A stretch of 64,000 nt of DNA from contig JANUWF010002208.1 in assembly GCA_026120185.1 (NCBI GenBank), positions 2,232,001-2,296,000 of the forward strand. The letters are read 5' to 3'. The translations under genes were made by a program, and so were the position numbers. Below are positions 1 through 10,896 of the stretch, piece after piece. The notes under the pieces are model-generated. The model was not told the origin of the DNA. It did not search any database and worked only from the letters and a program-made list of their open reading frames with translations. Numbering within the stretch: the stretch's first letter is position 1; each line of letters begins with the position of its first letter. The stretch is from Voacanga thouarsii. Taxonomy: Eukaryota; Streptophyta; Magnoliopsida; Gentianales; Apocynaceae.

Positions 1-1294
1 AAAGAATAAAAAGAAAAACAAAAGAAACATATACAACTCAAGGATGTAAATTTATGCAGTTTAGACAATTACCCTAGAAAACATAACAATGAACTAATTA
101 ACAATTCTCTCAACTAATTATCATCTAGGCATCATAAAGGAATATAAAATAAAACTCAATCGTCTCACAAGTCATGATTCTACTTAGGTAAATCCCACTT
201 CATGTCCCAATCCATGGAATTCTATATTTTGATTATATTAATAGATTTGCCAATCAATCTAATCCTAACCAAAACATGCATTAGACTTTATTCCTTATAA
301 ACATGAAATTAGCTAATAACTATTTGCTTGAGGCGAAATCAACTAATATTTGATCACTTAGTCCTATAACGTTAACTTCATTGCGTAAATCCATTAAAAT
401 TAGACACATATGAAATCAATGCAATGAAACTCCTAACATCGTCGTCTCAAGTTAATTAGAAGGACTTGCATCAATAACCAATAGATTTAAGTAATCAAAT
501 AGAACAGATGATAAAGAATTGATCACATAACTAAATTAACCCAAAATTATGAATCTAAAATAATGTTAAATTACAACGAAAACATTGAATACATCATTGC
601 TAAAGAAAAAAAAATAAAAAGAAAAGAAAGTACTCATAGACAAGTCTATTTCTTTTTCCTTGAAGACTCCCTTTGAACAATCCTCCTTGGCTTAGGTGAA
701 TTCCTCCTTCAAGGAGAAAATCAGTGTTTCTGCTCTTTAGTTCACCTCTCTTGGTTGTATATCTCAAACTCTTGTGTTCTCTTATGCTTTTATAGGCCTC
801 TTGGATACCTATTTCACGGCTGAGGAAGTCTTGGCTAGTAGGAATAGAAAAATACCAAAATCCTTGGATAAGTCCAAATTTCGCGTACAGAATTTTTGCC
901 TCCAGAACCTACCCGGCGTTGGGTACCTTCAACCTACCTGGCGCCACGTACACTCTGTTTTTTCTCTATTTTTCTCTATTTTTGGCCGTCTTTTCCTTAG
1001 CAAGCAGAATGGACCCAGTGCCAGGTCTGTTCTGGAAATATCCTTAAAGCTCGTTCAATCTCTGCTGCCAACAAAATGGACCTGACGCCTGGTCCATTGG
1101 CTGGGCCTGGTGCTAGGTACATTCTAGTTTTATGCACTTTCTGCTCGATTTTACTTTAATTTGCACATATTTTCCAAAAACACATTTTACAAGCAAATGT
1201 CAAATAGGAAAGAATATACTTAGTTATTATAACAAATGTATCTTAAAATAATCTCAAATAACTAGGAAATGAATGGTGATTTTAACCCCTTTCG
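1..1294 (-). mobile_element. Family-A gypsy LTR, left part outside the window
   Basis: This stretch matches, almost block by block, the LTRs at 11906-13425, 20969-31528 (interrupted), 33089-34604, 36074-37665 and 40529-41741. Shared blocks include the start near AACATATACAACTCAAGGATG, the TATA-containing segment near 785 (read on the - strand) and the end near ACTAGG..GGTGATTTTAACCCC. The window opens inside the LTR, so its first roughly 200 bp are missing. It is not followed by the PPT-like CATACCCCCACACTT seen after the 3' LTR of A1, so it is either a solo LTR or the outer end of a 5' LTR. The open frame near 774-1085 lies inside this LTR and is not a gene. Confidence 0.85.
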
Positions 1295-2423
1295 GCAGCC
1301 AGAAGACTTTTAAATTAGCATGAAATGTTATGAGATAAATATGGGTAGTTGAGATCTTAATTGACAGGTTTAAATCAAAATGAGAAGATCATAAATGACT
1401 CACTGATTTTTAGCAAAAATGAATAGAGCATTTAAGATAAAAGAATCAGTAAGAAATTTAAGCAAGTAGGGCACAAAGTAAAACTCAGTGATTTATTGTG
1501 ATTCAATCCTCAAAAGATCTACATCCACTATCTTAAGTTCTTACTTAAGGATTTCAACACAACTCATTAAAACCTTTTTCCCAACTTAATAGTGGTAGGT
1601 GACACCAATCTTACACAAGAGGATTGCCAACCTTAGTTTTACACCCAACCTTTTTAATCACAATAATCAAGGCTCACCCCAATTGGGTTTTACCTTCTCA
1701 ACCTTGATACAAGTTAAAATGAAGGAAAGTTTATAGAAATAGCTCACAAGTTTGAGCAAATTGCGAACAGATGAGCACTAACACATTTTACTTTTTGAAC
1801 AATTTAATTTTACTTTTGAAGCACAAATGAAAAGGGAGGTTTTTGTATTCTAAAGTGTAAGAGTGTTTCTGAGAAAAGTATCATAAAGATTTACTTCAAA
1901 ATTGAGTTTTGAAAGCTTTTATAGGAGCAAAATGTATGACAACAACGACTAGTAACGACTAGTTTTTCGCTGTTAGATTTTCTAGAGTTTTGGACTTAAG
2001 GATCGGAAGAGAGTGCATCCAAAAGGTGAGTCCAAAATAGCACTTTTTTAGGTAAAAATATTTTGACACTGTTCTAGAGTTTTGGACAAAGCTTTTGGAT
2101 GTAGAGTCTATCTAAACTACTCAATCCAAACATCTGAAAGCTTACTCTTTGAAATCATTTTATTTGTGTGCTTCAAGGTAGAAATAAATTGAATCATAAG
2201 GTAAAGAGACATAGGAATTTATATATAATACCTTGAAAAATAATTCCTAGTCTAAAGTTCTTTCAGAAGGGCCTCATGATTTTGCAAGCTCTTGAATTGA
2301 TGATATACTTGATTTGGATTCTATTGCTCAAGAGTTGCTTGGTAGTCTCATTTGCATGCCTTTGGAAGATCTGTGGTCGAACATGTCCTATCACATATAG
2401 ATCACACAAGTTAATCCTCATCA
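1295..2423 (-). mobile_element. SIRE/Maximus-like copia LTR fragment
   Basis: Read on the - strand, this AT-rich block has the layout I associate with LTRs of SIRE-type copia elements. It has a TGATGAGGATTAACTTG-like start near 2423, a repeated AACGACTAGT segment near 1941-1965, and a downstream block around 1500-1700 with phrases such as GGTTGGGTGTAAAACTAAGG and GGATGTAGATCTTTTGAGG. No coding domain is visible. The boundaries are approximate and no target-site duplication was found. The family call rests on pattern memory of this LTR type and is tentative; the block could be another copia LTR. Confidence 0.45.
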
Positions 2424-2997
2424 ATGTTTGTCATAAGTTAAAACATAGAAGAATTCCCTTAGGGCTAACATTAAATTATTTAAATTGAAATTTAATTACT
2501 AATTTATTTATTAAAATTGAAATTTAATTCTTTATAAATTTCTATTTTTATGAGTAGAATCAGGAGGTTCTTTTCTTAGTGATTTAGAATAAGAACAAGT
2601 GAGAGGTTAGCTAGAAATTTCCATCTCAGGATATAGAATATATTAGTGTTGATATATTCCTTTTACCTTTTATTAGGATCCTAGTAGAGAGATTTCTCTT
2701 GATTGAATATAGAAAAAGAAGACTACCCCCCGTGCTTGTAGGCTATCGAGAATTTAAACACGACTCCCATTATTCTGGTTAATCTAGAAGAGAACGTACA
2801 ATCTTTGAATATTTGAAATTGTATAAGCATAAATTTATTTCTTATCATTCAATGAGCATTTTGTATTTTATAAAAATTGGGGGCAATATAATCCTTACGC
2901 AAGGGCATTCATTCAGTTTGATTATTTTAGCGTATTTTATTTTATCCTGGTATTTTCTACTCTACCTTCTCGGAGTTCATTCTCTGGGAAACTCTGT
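2424..2997. other. AT-rich spacer leading into plastid-derived DNA
   Basis: No gene is visible. Positions 2476-2632 form one copy of a repeat whose second copy is at 10381-10533. From about 2640 to 2997 the sequence adjoins the 3' end of the rpl20 pseudogene and may be the plastid spacer downstream of that gene, but I could not assign it to a named plastid region. Confidence 0.4.
2476..2632 (+). repeat. Direct repeat flanking the plastid block, copy 1
   Basis: About 155 bp that align in the same orientation with 10381-10533, with only scattered differences. Shared blocks are TAAATTATTTAAATTGAAAT, AATTTAATTCTTTATA and TTTTCTTAGTGATTTA followed by AATAAGAACAAGT and GCTAGAAATTT. The two copies bracket the rpl20 to ndhH part of the plastid insertion. 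The origin is unknown: either a plastid sequence captured twice or a duplication during integration. Confidence 0.75.
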
Positions 2998-3384
2998 TTA
3001 AGTTATTTCGATGGATTCTTTACAATCTACTTCTTTTATTATCTCATTGGAAATCATATAAAGATAATTCCTATTTTACATAGCTCTTTATGCAAGTATT
3101 TTATGATTAAGAAACAACTGTCTCTTGTACAAATCGTATATTAATCTACTAAAACTATAGGATACTCCTCTTTTGCGAATTACTTCGTTTATCCAAGTGA
3201 TCCATAAACAACAAAAAATTCTATTTTAGCTGCCCCAATCATGATGAGCCGAAACTAAAGCTCTTATTTTCTGTTGAGTAATAGTTCGAGTAAGTTTTGA
3301 ATGGGCCCTTCGAAAGCTTGATGCAAATAAACGAAATTTTGTTCTACGTCTCTGGGCTATATATCCCCATCTAATTCTAGTCAT
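2998..3384 (-). pseudogene. rpl20: Plastid ribosomal protein L20 pseudogene
   Basis: From the ATG at 3384-3382, reading on the - strand, the frame runs 129 codons to the TAA at 3000-2998, the usual length of plastid rpl20. No frameshift is visible. The start reads [20 protein letters not shown], followed by an [20 protein letters not shown] segment and later [13 protein letters not shown] and [14 protein letters not shown], all typical of plastid L20. Three internal stop codons break it: one after ~52 codons (after HHDWGS) and two near codons 100-104 (after KILA and RAM). In plastids L20 is a large-subunit protein. Here it cannot be made, and the nuclear context and neighbours mark it as a NUPT relic. 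Identity is very likely; the pattern of stops without indels is notable. Confidence 0.92.
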
Positions 3385-3764
3385 TTAATAGATGAAACTT
3401 TCATGAATAACTAAGTTATTTCTTTTCTTCTAGTTATTCCTTTCCCCCTTCCTAATCTCTTAGTAGCAAAACAAAATTTTCCAATGTATAAAATAAAAAT
3501 TCCAATGGCTTTGGCTACTATAACCTCTCTGACCGCAATTTTTTCTTTTTTTTTTTTTTTGGCATTTCAATCTGTTATAGGTGTCAAAAATAGAAAATAG
3601 AAATGGATAAACATAGAAAATAGAAATGGATAAAGAAATAGTGGGTTCCTTCGTTTCTATGGTGACTTCATAAATGGTGAGGTCTTCTCTATACACCGGA
3701 GCCTTTACTTCATTTAATCAACGTTATTGTTAACTTGTATAGTTCATCCTTTTTTGCTCTACCC
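3385..3764. other. Unassigned, probably plastid-derived spacer
   Basis: Between the start of rpl20 and the ycf2 piece. It contains a long T run near 3541-3560 and a short imperfect repeat of ATAGAAATGGATAAA (around 3597-3632). In a plastome, the region upstream of rpl20 is the spacer toward the first exon of rps12, which may be what part of this is. No rps12 exon was recognised. The open frame at 3460-3696 on the - strand has no family features I recognise and I do not treat it as a gene. Confidence 0.4.
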
Positions 3765-4052
3765 ATGAATTGTCTTATTTGATAAAGGCCTTATTCTTTG
3801 GAAGATCTATCTCGTGTTTGGTACTGCATTATTCCATTCTGCAAGAACTTCGAATCATTCTTTTGAAGTGCATCTTCTTCATCATAAATGATCCTCTTGC
3901 CTCAAAATAACCTAGCCCAATAGGGAAATCCCGATTCATTGAGCCTTTTGATACAATCAAATAGAAAGGCCTAAGGGCACTATATTCTAGGAGCCCAAAC
4001 TATATGATTGAATAAATTCTCTTCTATCTGTTGCGGGTCAAGGGCTCCTTCT
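3765..4052 (-). pseudogene. ycf2: ycf2 C-terminal-region fragment (plastid-derived)
   Basis: On the - strand this reads, with a few stops, [20 protein letters not shown], then FPYWAR, then [20 protein letters not shown] and [12 protein letters not shown]. These are close to the well-known run near the C-terminal end of plastid Ycf2. Ycf2 is a very large plastid protein of the AAA-type import-motor complex; only about 95 codons are present here. Similarity fades below about 3765 and ends near 4052. Ycf2 lies in the plastid inverted repeat, so its position next to rpl20 on one side and ycf1 on the other is not the native order. Stops and loss of more than 95% of the gene make it a pseudogene fragment. 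Confidence 0.88.
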
Positions 4053-4261
4053 CCCTTCCCCCTTTCAAACTCTATTAGTAGCAAATGGTTATCCATTAAG
4101 AGGGGGAAATCGTATTTCTATTTCTATTTAACTATTGCCCCACTTGGTATCTCAATTGAAATCTTTCTTCATTTTTAAACTAAGAATAAGGAAAATTGGA
4201 TTTCGAAAAAGAAAAAGGATTTGAAAAATGTTTCTTCAATGTCATTGGAACTCATACTAAT

Positions 4262-5105
4262 GGTCAAAAGGAATCTATTAAAGAATCTATTGGAATAAAA
4301 GAAATTAGTAAAAAAGTCCCCTAATGGTCATACAAATTAATAATCAATTTAGAACAACAATCAGGAGAATATCAAGAAAACGTGCCAACTGAGCATCAAA
4401 TTCGTTTAAGAAAACCTAAATGTGTAGTGATTTTACTGCTAACAAGGAGAATACTGACTCTAATACTAATAACAAGGATACTAATCCTATGGATCCAAGA
4501 AACGAAGTGGCTTTGCTATACTATTCACAACAACTAGACTTTCGGTGAGGTATAATTAAAGGTTCTATGCGCACTCAAAGGCGTAAAATTTTCAATCAAA
4601 TGTACTTTCCCTCCCTTTTTTTGGATAGAATTAAAAGACCCCACCGTATTTCGTTTGATATATCCAAAATCATTAAAGTGATTTTTACAAATTGTACAAG
4701 TAAGGGAGTACAATCCAAAACTGTGGAGTATATAGATGAAAAAGTAAAAAAAGAAGAGAAAAAAGAAAAGAACAAAAAAGTGGAGAACATAAGAAATAGA
4801 GATAACGAAAGCATGGGATACCATTCTATTGACACAAATAATAAGGGGCTCCATGTTAATAACTCAATCTATTCTTAGAAAATATATTCCATTGCCTTCA
4901 TTGATAATAACCAAAAATATTGGACGTATGTTATTATTGCAATTTCCTGAATGGTTTGAGGATATATGGGAATGGAACCAAGAAATGCATGTTAAATGTA
5001 CTTGTAATGGTGAGATGATTAAAACGGTGTTTCCTTGTTATGGGATCCTTTATCTTTATTTTAAATCATTGGGTCTAGGCATTACTTTAATGCTTCTTAA
5101 TCTTT
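4262..5105 (+). pseudogene. ycf1: ycf1 (Tic214) internal fragment, frameshifted
   Basis: Successive frames match plastid Ycf1/Tic214. Around 4310-4500 [24 protein letters not shown] and [10 protein letters not shown] are readable. The frame at 4567-4854 starts MRTQRRKIFNQ and includes FLDRIKRPHRISFDISKII plus a Lys/Glu-rich stretch. A second frame at 4829-5100 has [20 protein letters not shown] and [20 protein letters not shown]. The frame changes near 4830, showing an indel, and there are stops at about 4317 and 4541. Ycf1 is normally about 1,800 residues long and is proposed to be part of the plastid inner-membrane import complex. Only an internal part remains, and the C-terminal portion that should precede rps15 is missing. 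Sequence left of 4262 may also derive from ycf1 but is not clear. Confidence 0.88.
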
Positions 5106-5230
5106 TCAAAATGGCAATAGCATACCCCCTTTTGTGATTTCCTTCTATCAAAGAATCCTATGGACGATTGATTCCCCCATGTTACATGGTAAACTCCATA
5201 TCTGTAAAAATGGAAGTGAGGAAATCTTTT

Positions 5231-5503
5231 ATGATAAAAAAAAATGCATTCATTTCGGCTATTTCTAAAGAAGAAAAGAGAGGGGCGGTTGAATTTCAAG
5301 TATTCCATTTTACTAATAAGATATGGAGAATTACTTCACATTTAGAAGTGCACAAAAAAGACTATTTATCTCAAAGAAGTTTGCGAAAAATTTTGGGAAA
5401 ATATCAACAGCTGTTGACTTATTTGGCAAATAAATAAATAAATAATGTACGTTATAAAGAATTAATTGGTCAATTGAGTATTCAAGAGACAAAAACTTAT
5501 TAA
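5231..5503 (+). pseudogene. rps15: Plastid ribosomal protein S15 pseudogene
   Basis: The ATG at 5231 gives [20 protein letters not shown], then [40 protein letters not shown] and LLTYLANK. This is clearly S15, at the usual length of about 90 codons. A stop at 5435-5437 interrupts the frame, and the same frame continues NNVRYKELIGQLSIQETKTY to the expected stop at 5501-5503. The premature stop lies in an AAATAAATAAATAAAT run, so a point change or slippage could explain it. S15 is a small-subunit ribosomal protein. Gene order ycf1-rps15-ndhH on one strand is the native plastid order, so this 1.2-kb piece arrived as one fragment. The longer open frame starting at 5168 is upstream extension only. 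Confidence 0.93.
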
Positions 5504-5603
5504 TTGGAAGAGTCGTTTTAAGTACTTATTTTATTTTTTATTTGTTTCAATTCAGATAAACTTCTTTTCACTTTCAGTAATTCAATGAATGGGTAAAAAA
5601 CTT

Positions 5604-5836
5604 ATGACTGTACCAACTACAAGAAATGGCTTCATGATAGTTAATATGGGTCCTTATCACCCATCAATGCATGGTGTTCTTCGACTCATCATTACTTTAG
5701 ATGGTAAAGATGTTATTGACTGTGAATTGATAATGGATTATTTACAAGAGGGATAGAGAAAAGTCGAACAATTATACAATTTTTGCGGTATGTAACATGT
5801 TGGGATTATTTAGCCACTATGTTCACAGGAGCAATA
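5604..5836 (+). pseudogene. ndhH: ndhH N-terminal part (plastid-derived), 5' side of a solo LTR insertion
   Basis: From the ATG at 5604 the frame reads [20 protein letters not shown], then [20 protein letters not shown], which is the start of plastid NdhH (49-kDa subunit of the NDH complex). A stop follows EG at about codon 50, a short deletion shifts the frame, and [13 protein letters not shown] can be read in pieces up to 5836. There a 4.2-kb solo LTR begins. Similarity resumes immediately on the other side at 10013. The CAATA at 5832-5836 is duplicated at 10013-10017, so LTR insertion split an already nuclear ndhH copy. Confidence 0.93.
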
Positions 5837-8800
5837 TGTAAAATCCCACCTAAACCAACCCTAGAGTAAGAGGGATATGGTGCATATCATATCATCTTGC
5901 ATAAAATATATTCCTTGAATAATTTAGTGTGCCTTAGAATTGTAGCACATAGGTTATATGATTTATTTGTACTTTTTGAGTAGAAAGGGTCAAAAGAAAA
6001 TTGTGCTTGAGGTCAAAATAGGAAGATGGCTTGAGGCTTAAATAAGAAGAGAATTTGGTTGGGAAAATAAGAATAAGAATTAGTGTGGTTAAGTGGTTAG
6101 AGCTTTGTGATTCAATCTCTAAGGTCTTGAGTTCAAATCTCATCACCTAAGTTTTATTCATAATTATCTTAACCAGTGTTTGAATTTTTTTTTTCTTACA
6201 TTCCTTAAAGTTAGGAATATTGTCTTAGGAAAGACACATTAGTAATATCCTAACCGTGTGATCTTGTCCTAAAAGGAATTCTAGAAGAATTTTTGTCTCA
6301 ATTATTTTTGTAAACCTTGTCCTAACCTATTTAAATTTAAACTACTCATATTTCCTTAATTCTTTTCAATATCTATAAAAAGTCTTTGATAATTCCTTTC
6401 TTGAAGTTTCGAAAATTGTAGCTCTTGGGGATAGAAGGATGACCAAATTTGAGGAAGCAAAATAGGAAGAGGTTTTCATTAAAACACCATAGCTATTCTT
6501 CCAAAAGTTTTATTTTCTTCTTGTTCTTGTTTTGGTTAAAATTTTCCAGAAATTCTTCATGGATTGTTTTCAAAAATTTCAGCAACCATTACCTACATAA
6601 TTCTTGCTAGCAACCAATCATCTTTTGTTAAGATGGAAGCTGAAAACACCTGAAATTTCGCAGCTTGTATAAGCTATACCAAACCAGAAATTTTCCAGCA
6701 AACTACCAAAACTTATACATGAATATTGAGCCACCCATTTGTGCATAAGAACACCTGAAACATTCCTCTTTCTTCTCCAAGATAGTGTCTAGAAAACTAC
6801 CATTAATAGACCTTCAAACACCCCTAGACTACAGCTGCAAATTCAGTTCAAAGGGATCCGAAAAATCTGTTAAAAAACCTTCCAAATATCCAGAACTCTT
6901 GTAGCTAAAATTCCAAAATTTTTCCAGCTTGCCTATCCAATGCAAGGACCAATTTCTTCATCAATCATCTTCATATTTTCGGCTATCTTGCAACCATGGA
7001 TAGAACACCTTGGCTTCTTCACCTACCACAGCTATTAGGACTCCATTAACAAACCTCAAAACACTCCTATCTTCACTCCATTCAAAACTTTTCAAAATTC
7101 AAAATTAAAATTCAGATTTTCCTCCATTAAACACTCAACTTGCTAAAGGATTAAACCAGAATTTTCTCTGCTATTATACAGCCATTTTTGGCCAGCTACA
7201 AAGCTGAAACAATCTTCATTCCATGATCAAAACATAGCTAGTTTAGCCATCCACCATTGAAGGAGAAGATACCTTCAAGAAGCAAACACCATTACCCAAT
7301 TTTCTACCTCAAACACCTCCACGTTTTTCTCAATTTGAAATTTGAAATAGCTGAAACTCTCTCTCTCTCTTTCTTTAGATAACCGAAACCCCTCTCTTGG
7401 CTAAGCCATTCGGCCATCATTCACTAGACACACGAAACACTCTCTCTCAATTTTCTCTTAAGAACACCAAGAACACACACTAAGCTTCTTCAACCTTCAA
7501 TCACCTCTATTTACCCCAAATTACTCCAAGAACCCTCAAACCAACTAGAATTCGGTCTATACTTACTCATAGGCCACTATATAACACCAAAAACACCAAA
7601 GTTGATCTTTCACTTTAATCAAACACACTTTTTGATCAAGAACAAGAAGAACATCAAGAAGTTAAATGTAATCACCTTGAACCTTCTTCACTCATTCAAC
7701 ACCATTTCATTATCATCCTAACTTCTCTCTTTCTCTTTCTCTCTCTCTCTCCCTCTCTCTCTTGGCTGGACCATTGGTGGCCATTCTTGGGCATCCTTTA
7801 ACCAAGGAAGGACCCCTCAAGCACTAAAGGACCTTCATAGAATAAGGCGATATCTTCAACTATCGATCATCAAAACAAGTATTTCTTTCATGGCCTTCTC
7901 TTTAAATTTTGAACGTAGGGCTTTTAGATGATTGAAGTGATGGGTTGATTGAATAATGTGGGGTTGGAGATAAATATGTGGGTGAACAGAATAGATTTAA
8001 GATATGAAGATTGGAATGGATGTTGTGACTTATGAAGTATAGATTATACTTTAAGATCATTGTATGTTTATTATGATTAAGGGCTTTATGGATGTTTTGA
8101 TATATGATAGACATTAAACCACCATTGTTGAGTATGCCTTCATGATGTTATTTTTTAATAAATCCCTAGATAATATTATGGCTAGTAGAATAGCACTCTT
8201 GTTGTGATGTATGTTAATACAAGTCTATTTTTGGATAAATCGATATGTTATTTGTTGGTTCTATATGTGTATGAATATGTATATAGATTTTCTCTAGCAA
8301 TTCACTATGGTCATTAAAAATCATTGTAAGAACTACTTTTATTATTATTAGTATTATTATTACTATCATTATTATTAATAATATAAATAATATTATTATT
8401 TAATTTAATTTACTAATTTCAGTAAGCATCAAATATTTTTGAAATTAATAGTTACTTAAAATATTATTATTTTGTTAGATAAATAATAAATATTATTTTC
8501 ATTAAGTGCTATTAAATAAATAGTAATAGGAATTAATTAATATAATAATACCTTTTAAATTTATATTATTTATAATAATAAATATGATTGGTAATATTAT
8601 CAAAATAATTTATTTATTATTAATATTATTTACTATATATTATTTATTATTTGTTAATAAATAGTTAATATTATAATTTATTATTTAATTATTATATAGC
8701 ACCTATTTATTTTAACTTATCAAATTAATCTTATTCAATAAAATACTTTATCAACTGGTATTAAAGCTTAAGGCATTATTGTTATAACTAGATGTTGTTG

Positions 8801-10012
8801 TAACTAGTTGAGCCTAAGCATGCTAGGCTAAGAGTCATTTATTTAAGAAAGTGTTGTCTGGATATTGGGACTTATGCCCTATGTTTACCCTAGGCAGGGT
8901 TAGGTTGCCTTGAACTATCTTGGAAGGCTATTGTATCCAGGAAAAGCAAGAGATCAGGTAAGTCCTTGCATAAAACTATTTGAAGATCAAAGTCTTTTTG
9001 GCAAGTCAAACATGATGTATACGTGAAGATGTATTGTGGATGCAGTTATAGGATTTTTTTCTTTTCCTTCAATCAAACAGTTTTAAGTTGAACAAGCAAT
9101 TTTACACAAAATGCTAAACTTCTTCTAAAACCAACTTTGACAAGAATTTTGTAAACCATAATTGCTATTTCAAAGATGACACTGAATGATCCTTCTTTGC
9201 TTGAAAAGGACAAATACATCGTTGAGTACTTAATAATGGTAGACTATTAGGACTAGTCTTTAAGGAGTTAGGGTAAGTCTCTTAGTAGGTGGTCACCTCT
9301 GAGGGGTGAGTCTTTCCCAGATAGGAACGAGTCCTGTAGGCCATACCGGTCCGAGCTAGCAAGTACAGTTAAGTGGACTGTGTATTTTCAGAATGGACAA
9401 TCGGTAAGTTTGGATGTAGAAATGGAGGAATATCTCATCCGGTAGGCCGTACACATACCTTGTGTCAGTATACACAAAGTATGGCACTTGAACATTCTTA
9501 GGTCATGGTTCACAAAGTGTGGTGTTATGACTACTTCTTTTGAGTGGTTGTTTTTATTGTATACATGTATGGCTTTTGAAAGGAAAACACCACTCCTCAC
9601 TTGTGAAATTTATTTGAGACTTGCCAGCACTTTACTTTTATGAAGATTTCTCAACTTGCATACATGAACTGTTTTACCTAAAGCACCCAAAGCACACATG
9701 GGCTTACTGAGATTTATGTCTCACCACCTTTTTACACTATGCTTTCAAGTCGATCCTACTGTGAAGGTTATTGATTAGAGATTGCCTTTATTTTGAAGAC
9801 TTATTTCTTTTACTATGTATTTCATTTTGAGAGACTCTAGTAGGAATTTATTTATTTTAGAAATTGTTCATGTATTGCTTGAGTTGTAATAAGTTTAAAT
9901 TAGGATTATTTCTTTCCTTTCTTTCGTGAGTCCTAGTTATAACGACCCCTTGTCCTAAGGACGGGGCGACATCTCCAACTCTAATAGGGTACGTAAGTAG
10001 TGGAGTGTTACA
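5837..10012 (+). mobile_element. Solo LTR of about 4.2 kb (Tekay/gypsy-type), inserted in ndhH
   Basis: The element runs from TGTAAAATCCCACCT to GGAGTGTTACA, so it has TG..CA ends, and it is flanked by perfect 5-bp duplications CAATA (5832-5836 and 10013-10017). It matches the 4.1-kb element at 41783-45869 at both ends and in the middle. Shared landmarks include the TTGAGTTCAAATC segment, the CT-rich LTR core, an AT-rich tri-nucleotide zone (8331-8720 here) and a 3' end with TAACGACCCCTTGTCCTAAG followed by ACATC. The ACTGAGATTTATGTCTCACC motif near 9698 is common near the 3' end of long Tekay-type LTRs. No internal coding sequence is present, so recombination between two LTRs probably removed the body. 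Open frames within it are chance. Confidence 0.88.
6374..6380 (+). promoter_or_regulatory. Candidate TATA box of the 4.2-kb LTR
   Basis: TATAAAA about 540 bp into the LTR, in the LTR's own orientation. The related LTR has TATAAAA at 42318-42324 at the same relative place (about 535 bp in). The conserved position supports an LTR promoter; no transcript evidence is available. Confidence 0.5.
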
Positions 10013-10141
10013 CAATAACTATAAATGGACCCCGAACGGTGAGGAAATATTCAAGTACCTAAAAGAGCTAGTTATATGAGAGTCATAATGTTAGAGTTAA
10101 GTCGTATAACTTCTCATTTGTTATGGCTTGGCCCCTTTATA
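10013..10141 (+). pseudogene. ndhH: ndhH continuation, 3' side of the solo LTR
   Basis: Directly after the LTR the sequence continues NdhH where 5836 left off. The pieces [15 protein letters not shown] and [10 protein letters not shown] can be read across two frames up to about 10141, where similarity stops. Together with 5604-5836 this makes about the first 115 codons of a roughly 393-codon gene. CAATA (10013-10017) is the second copy of the target-site duplication. Confidence 0.9.
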
Positions 10142-10535
10142 TAAAAATATACAAATTCTCTTATTTTCACCTAGAATTCTCTCTAAAGAAAGGGAATTTA
10201 AAATAAATAGGAATATGGAATTCTACTTAGAATTTGGAACTTCTTAATTTTTTTATTAATTATTAATTATTATTATCTATTATTATTATTATCCATTTTT
10301 TGAAATTGAATAAAATAAATTGAAATAAATATAAAATAGAATTCAAATTCAAATTAAAGAATTCTATTTTCTTTCTAATTCTAAATTATTTAAATTGAAA
10401 TTGAAATACTAATTTATTTACTTAAATTAAAATTTAATTCTTTATAGATTTCTATTTTTATGAATAGAATTAAGAGGTCATTTTCTTAGTGATTTATAAT
10501 AAGAACAAGTAAGAGGCTGGCTAGAAATTTGCATG
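10142..10535. other. AT-rich spacer between ndhH and rpoC1 relics
   Basis: Very AT-rich sequence with ATT/TTA runs near 10250-10300 and no gene. The last 150 bp are the second copy of the direct repeat seen at 2476-2632. Confidence 0.5.
10381..10533 (+). repeat. Direct repeat flanking the plastid block, copy 2
   Basis: Aligns with 2476-2632 in the same orientation. It ends at CTAGAAATTTGCATGC, where an rpoC1 fragment on the opposite strand begins. The other copy ends at CTAGAAATTTCCAT. Confidence 0.75.
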
Positions 10536-10690
10536 CGAGTTTAATGTAACCTATTTGATACATTTGTATCCGAGAATAAATAAATTTGACTCCACATTGT
10601 TCACAAAATTTCGGGTATTGTTTTTTGTTTTTGATTAGATAATTTCCACAAGCACAAATTCCAATTTTTATAGGTCTGCTACAGAGCTTA
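10536..10690 (-). pseudogene. rpoC1: rpoC1 fragment (plastid RNA polymerase beta')
   Basis: The - strand reads [15 protein letters not shown], then [16 protein letters not shown] and [11 protein letters not shown]. This is the zinc-binding region of plastid RpoC1, with the CxC and CxxC cysteines still present. About 50 of roughly 680 codons remain. Similarity ends sharply at both sides: near 10535 at the direct repeat, and near 10690. In plastids RpoC1 forms part of the core of the plastid-encoded polymerase. No function is possible here. Confidence 0.88.
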
Positions 10691-10896
10691 GGTGTGGGTC
10701 TTTTGTTGGAATAGAATGACTTTTCTTTTTTTCTTTTAGCTATTTATTACGAATGGTGGAATCATTACACATAGTATGCCCTGTACGCGTACTTTTTTGT
10801 TTTTCACTCTATAAATCTTTATCAAGTAGGCTACCCCAGGAAGAATCACTTTTAGGCTTATTGGTAATTCGTGATCAACTTCCTCTTGTAGTACCC
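10691..10896. other. Spacer, probably from the plastid trnY-trnE region
   Basis: No gene is visible. It directly precedes the 3' end of the trnE-like sequence and may be plastid spacer. Confidence 0.35.

Noticed and set aside
774..1085. Open frame on the + strand in the first LTR
   Set aside because: It lies antisense in a family-A LTR; similar frames in other copies (31009-31335) are not conserved as protein. Not a gene.
4534..4854. Phe-rich frames opposite the ycf1 relic (4534-4854 and 4596-4835, - strand)
   Set aside because: They are antisense shadows of the Lys/Glu-rich ycf1 text.
8331..8720. AT-rich ATT/TAA zone as a replication origin or scaffold attachment site
   Set aside because: It is a feature of this LTR family and has a counterpart in the sister LTR at 43910-44590; there is no independent support.
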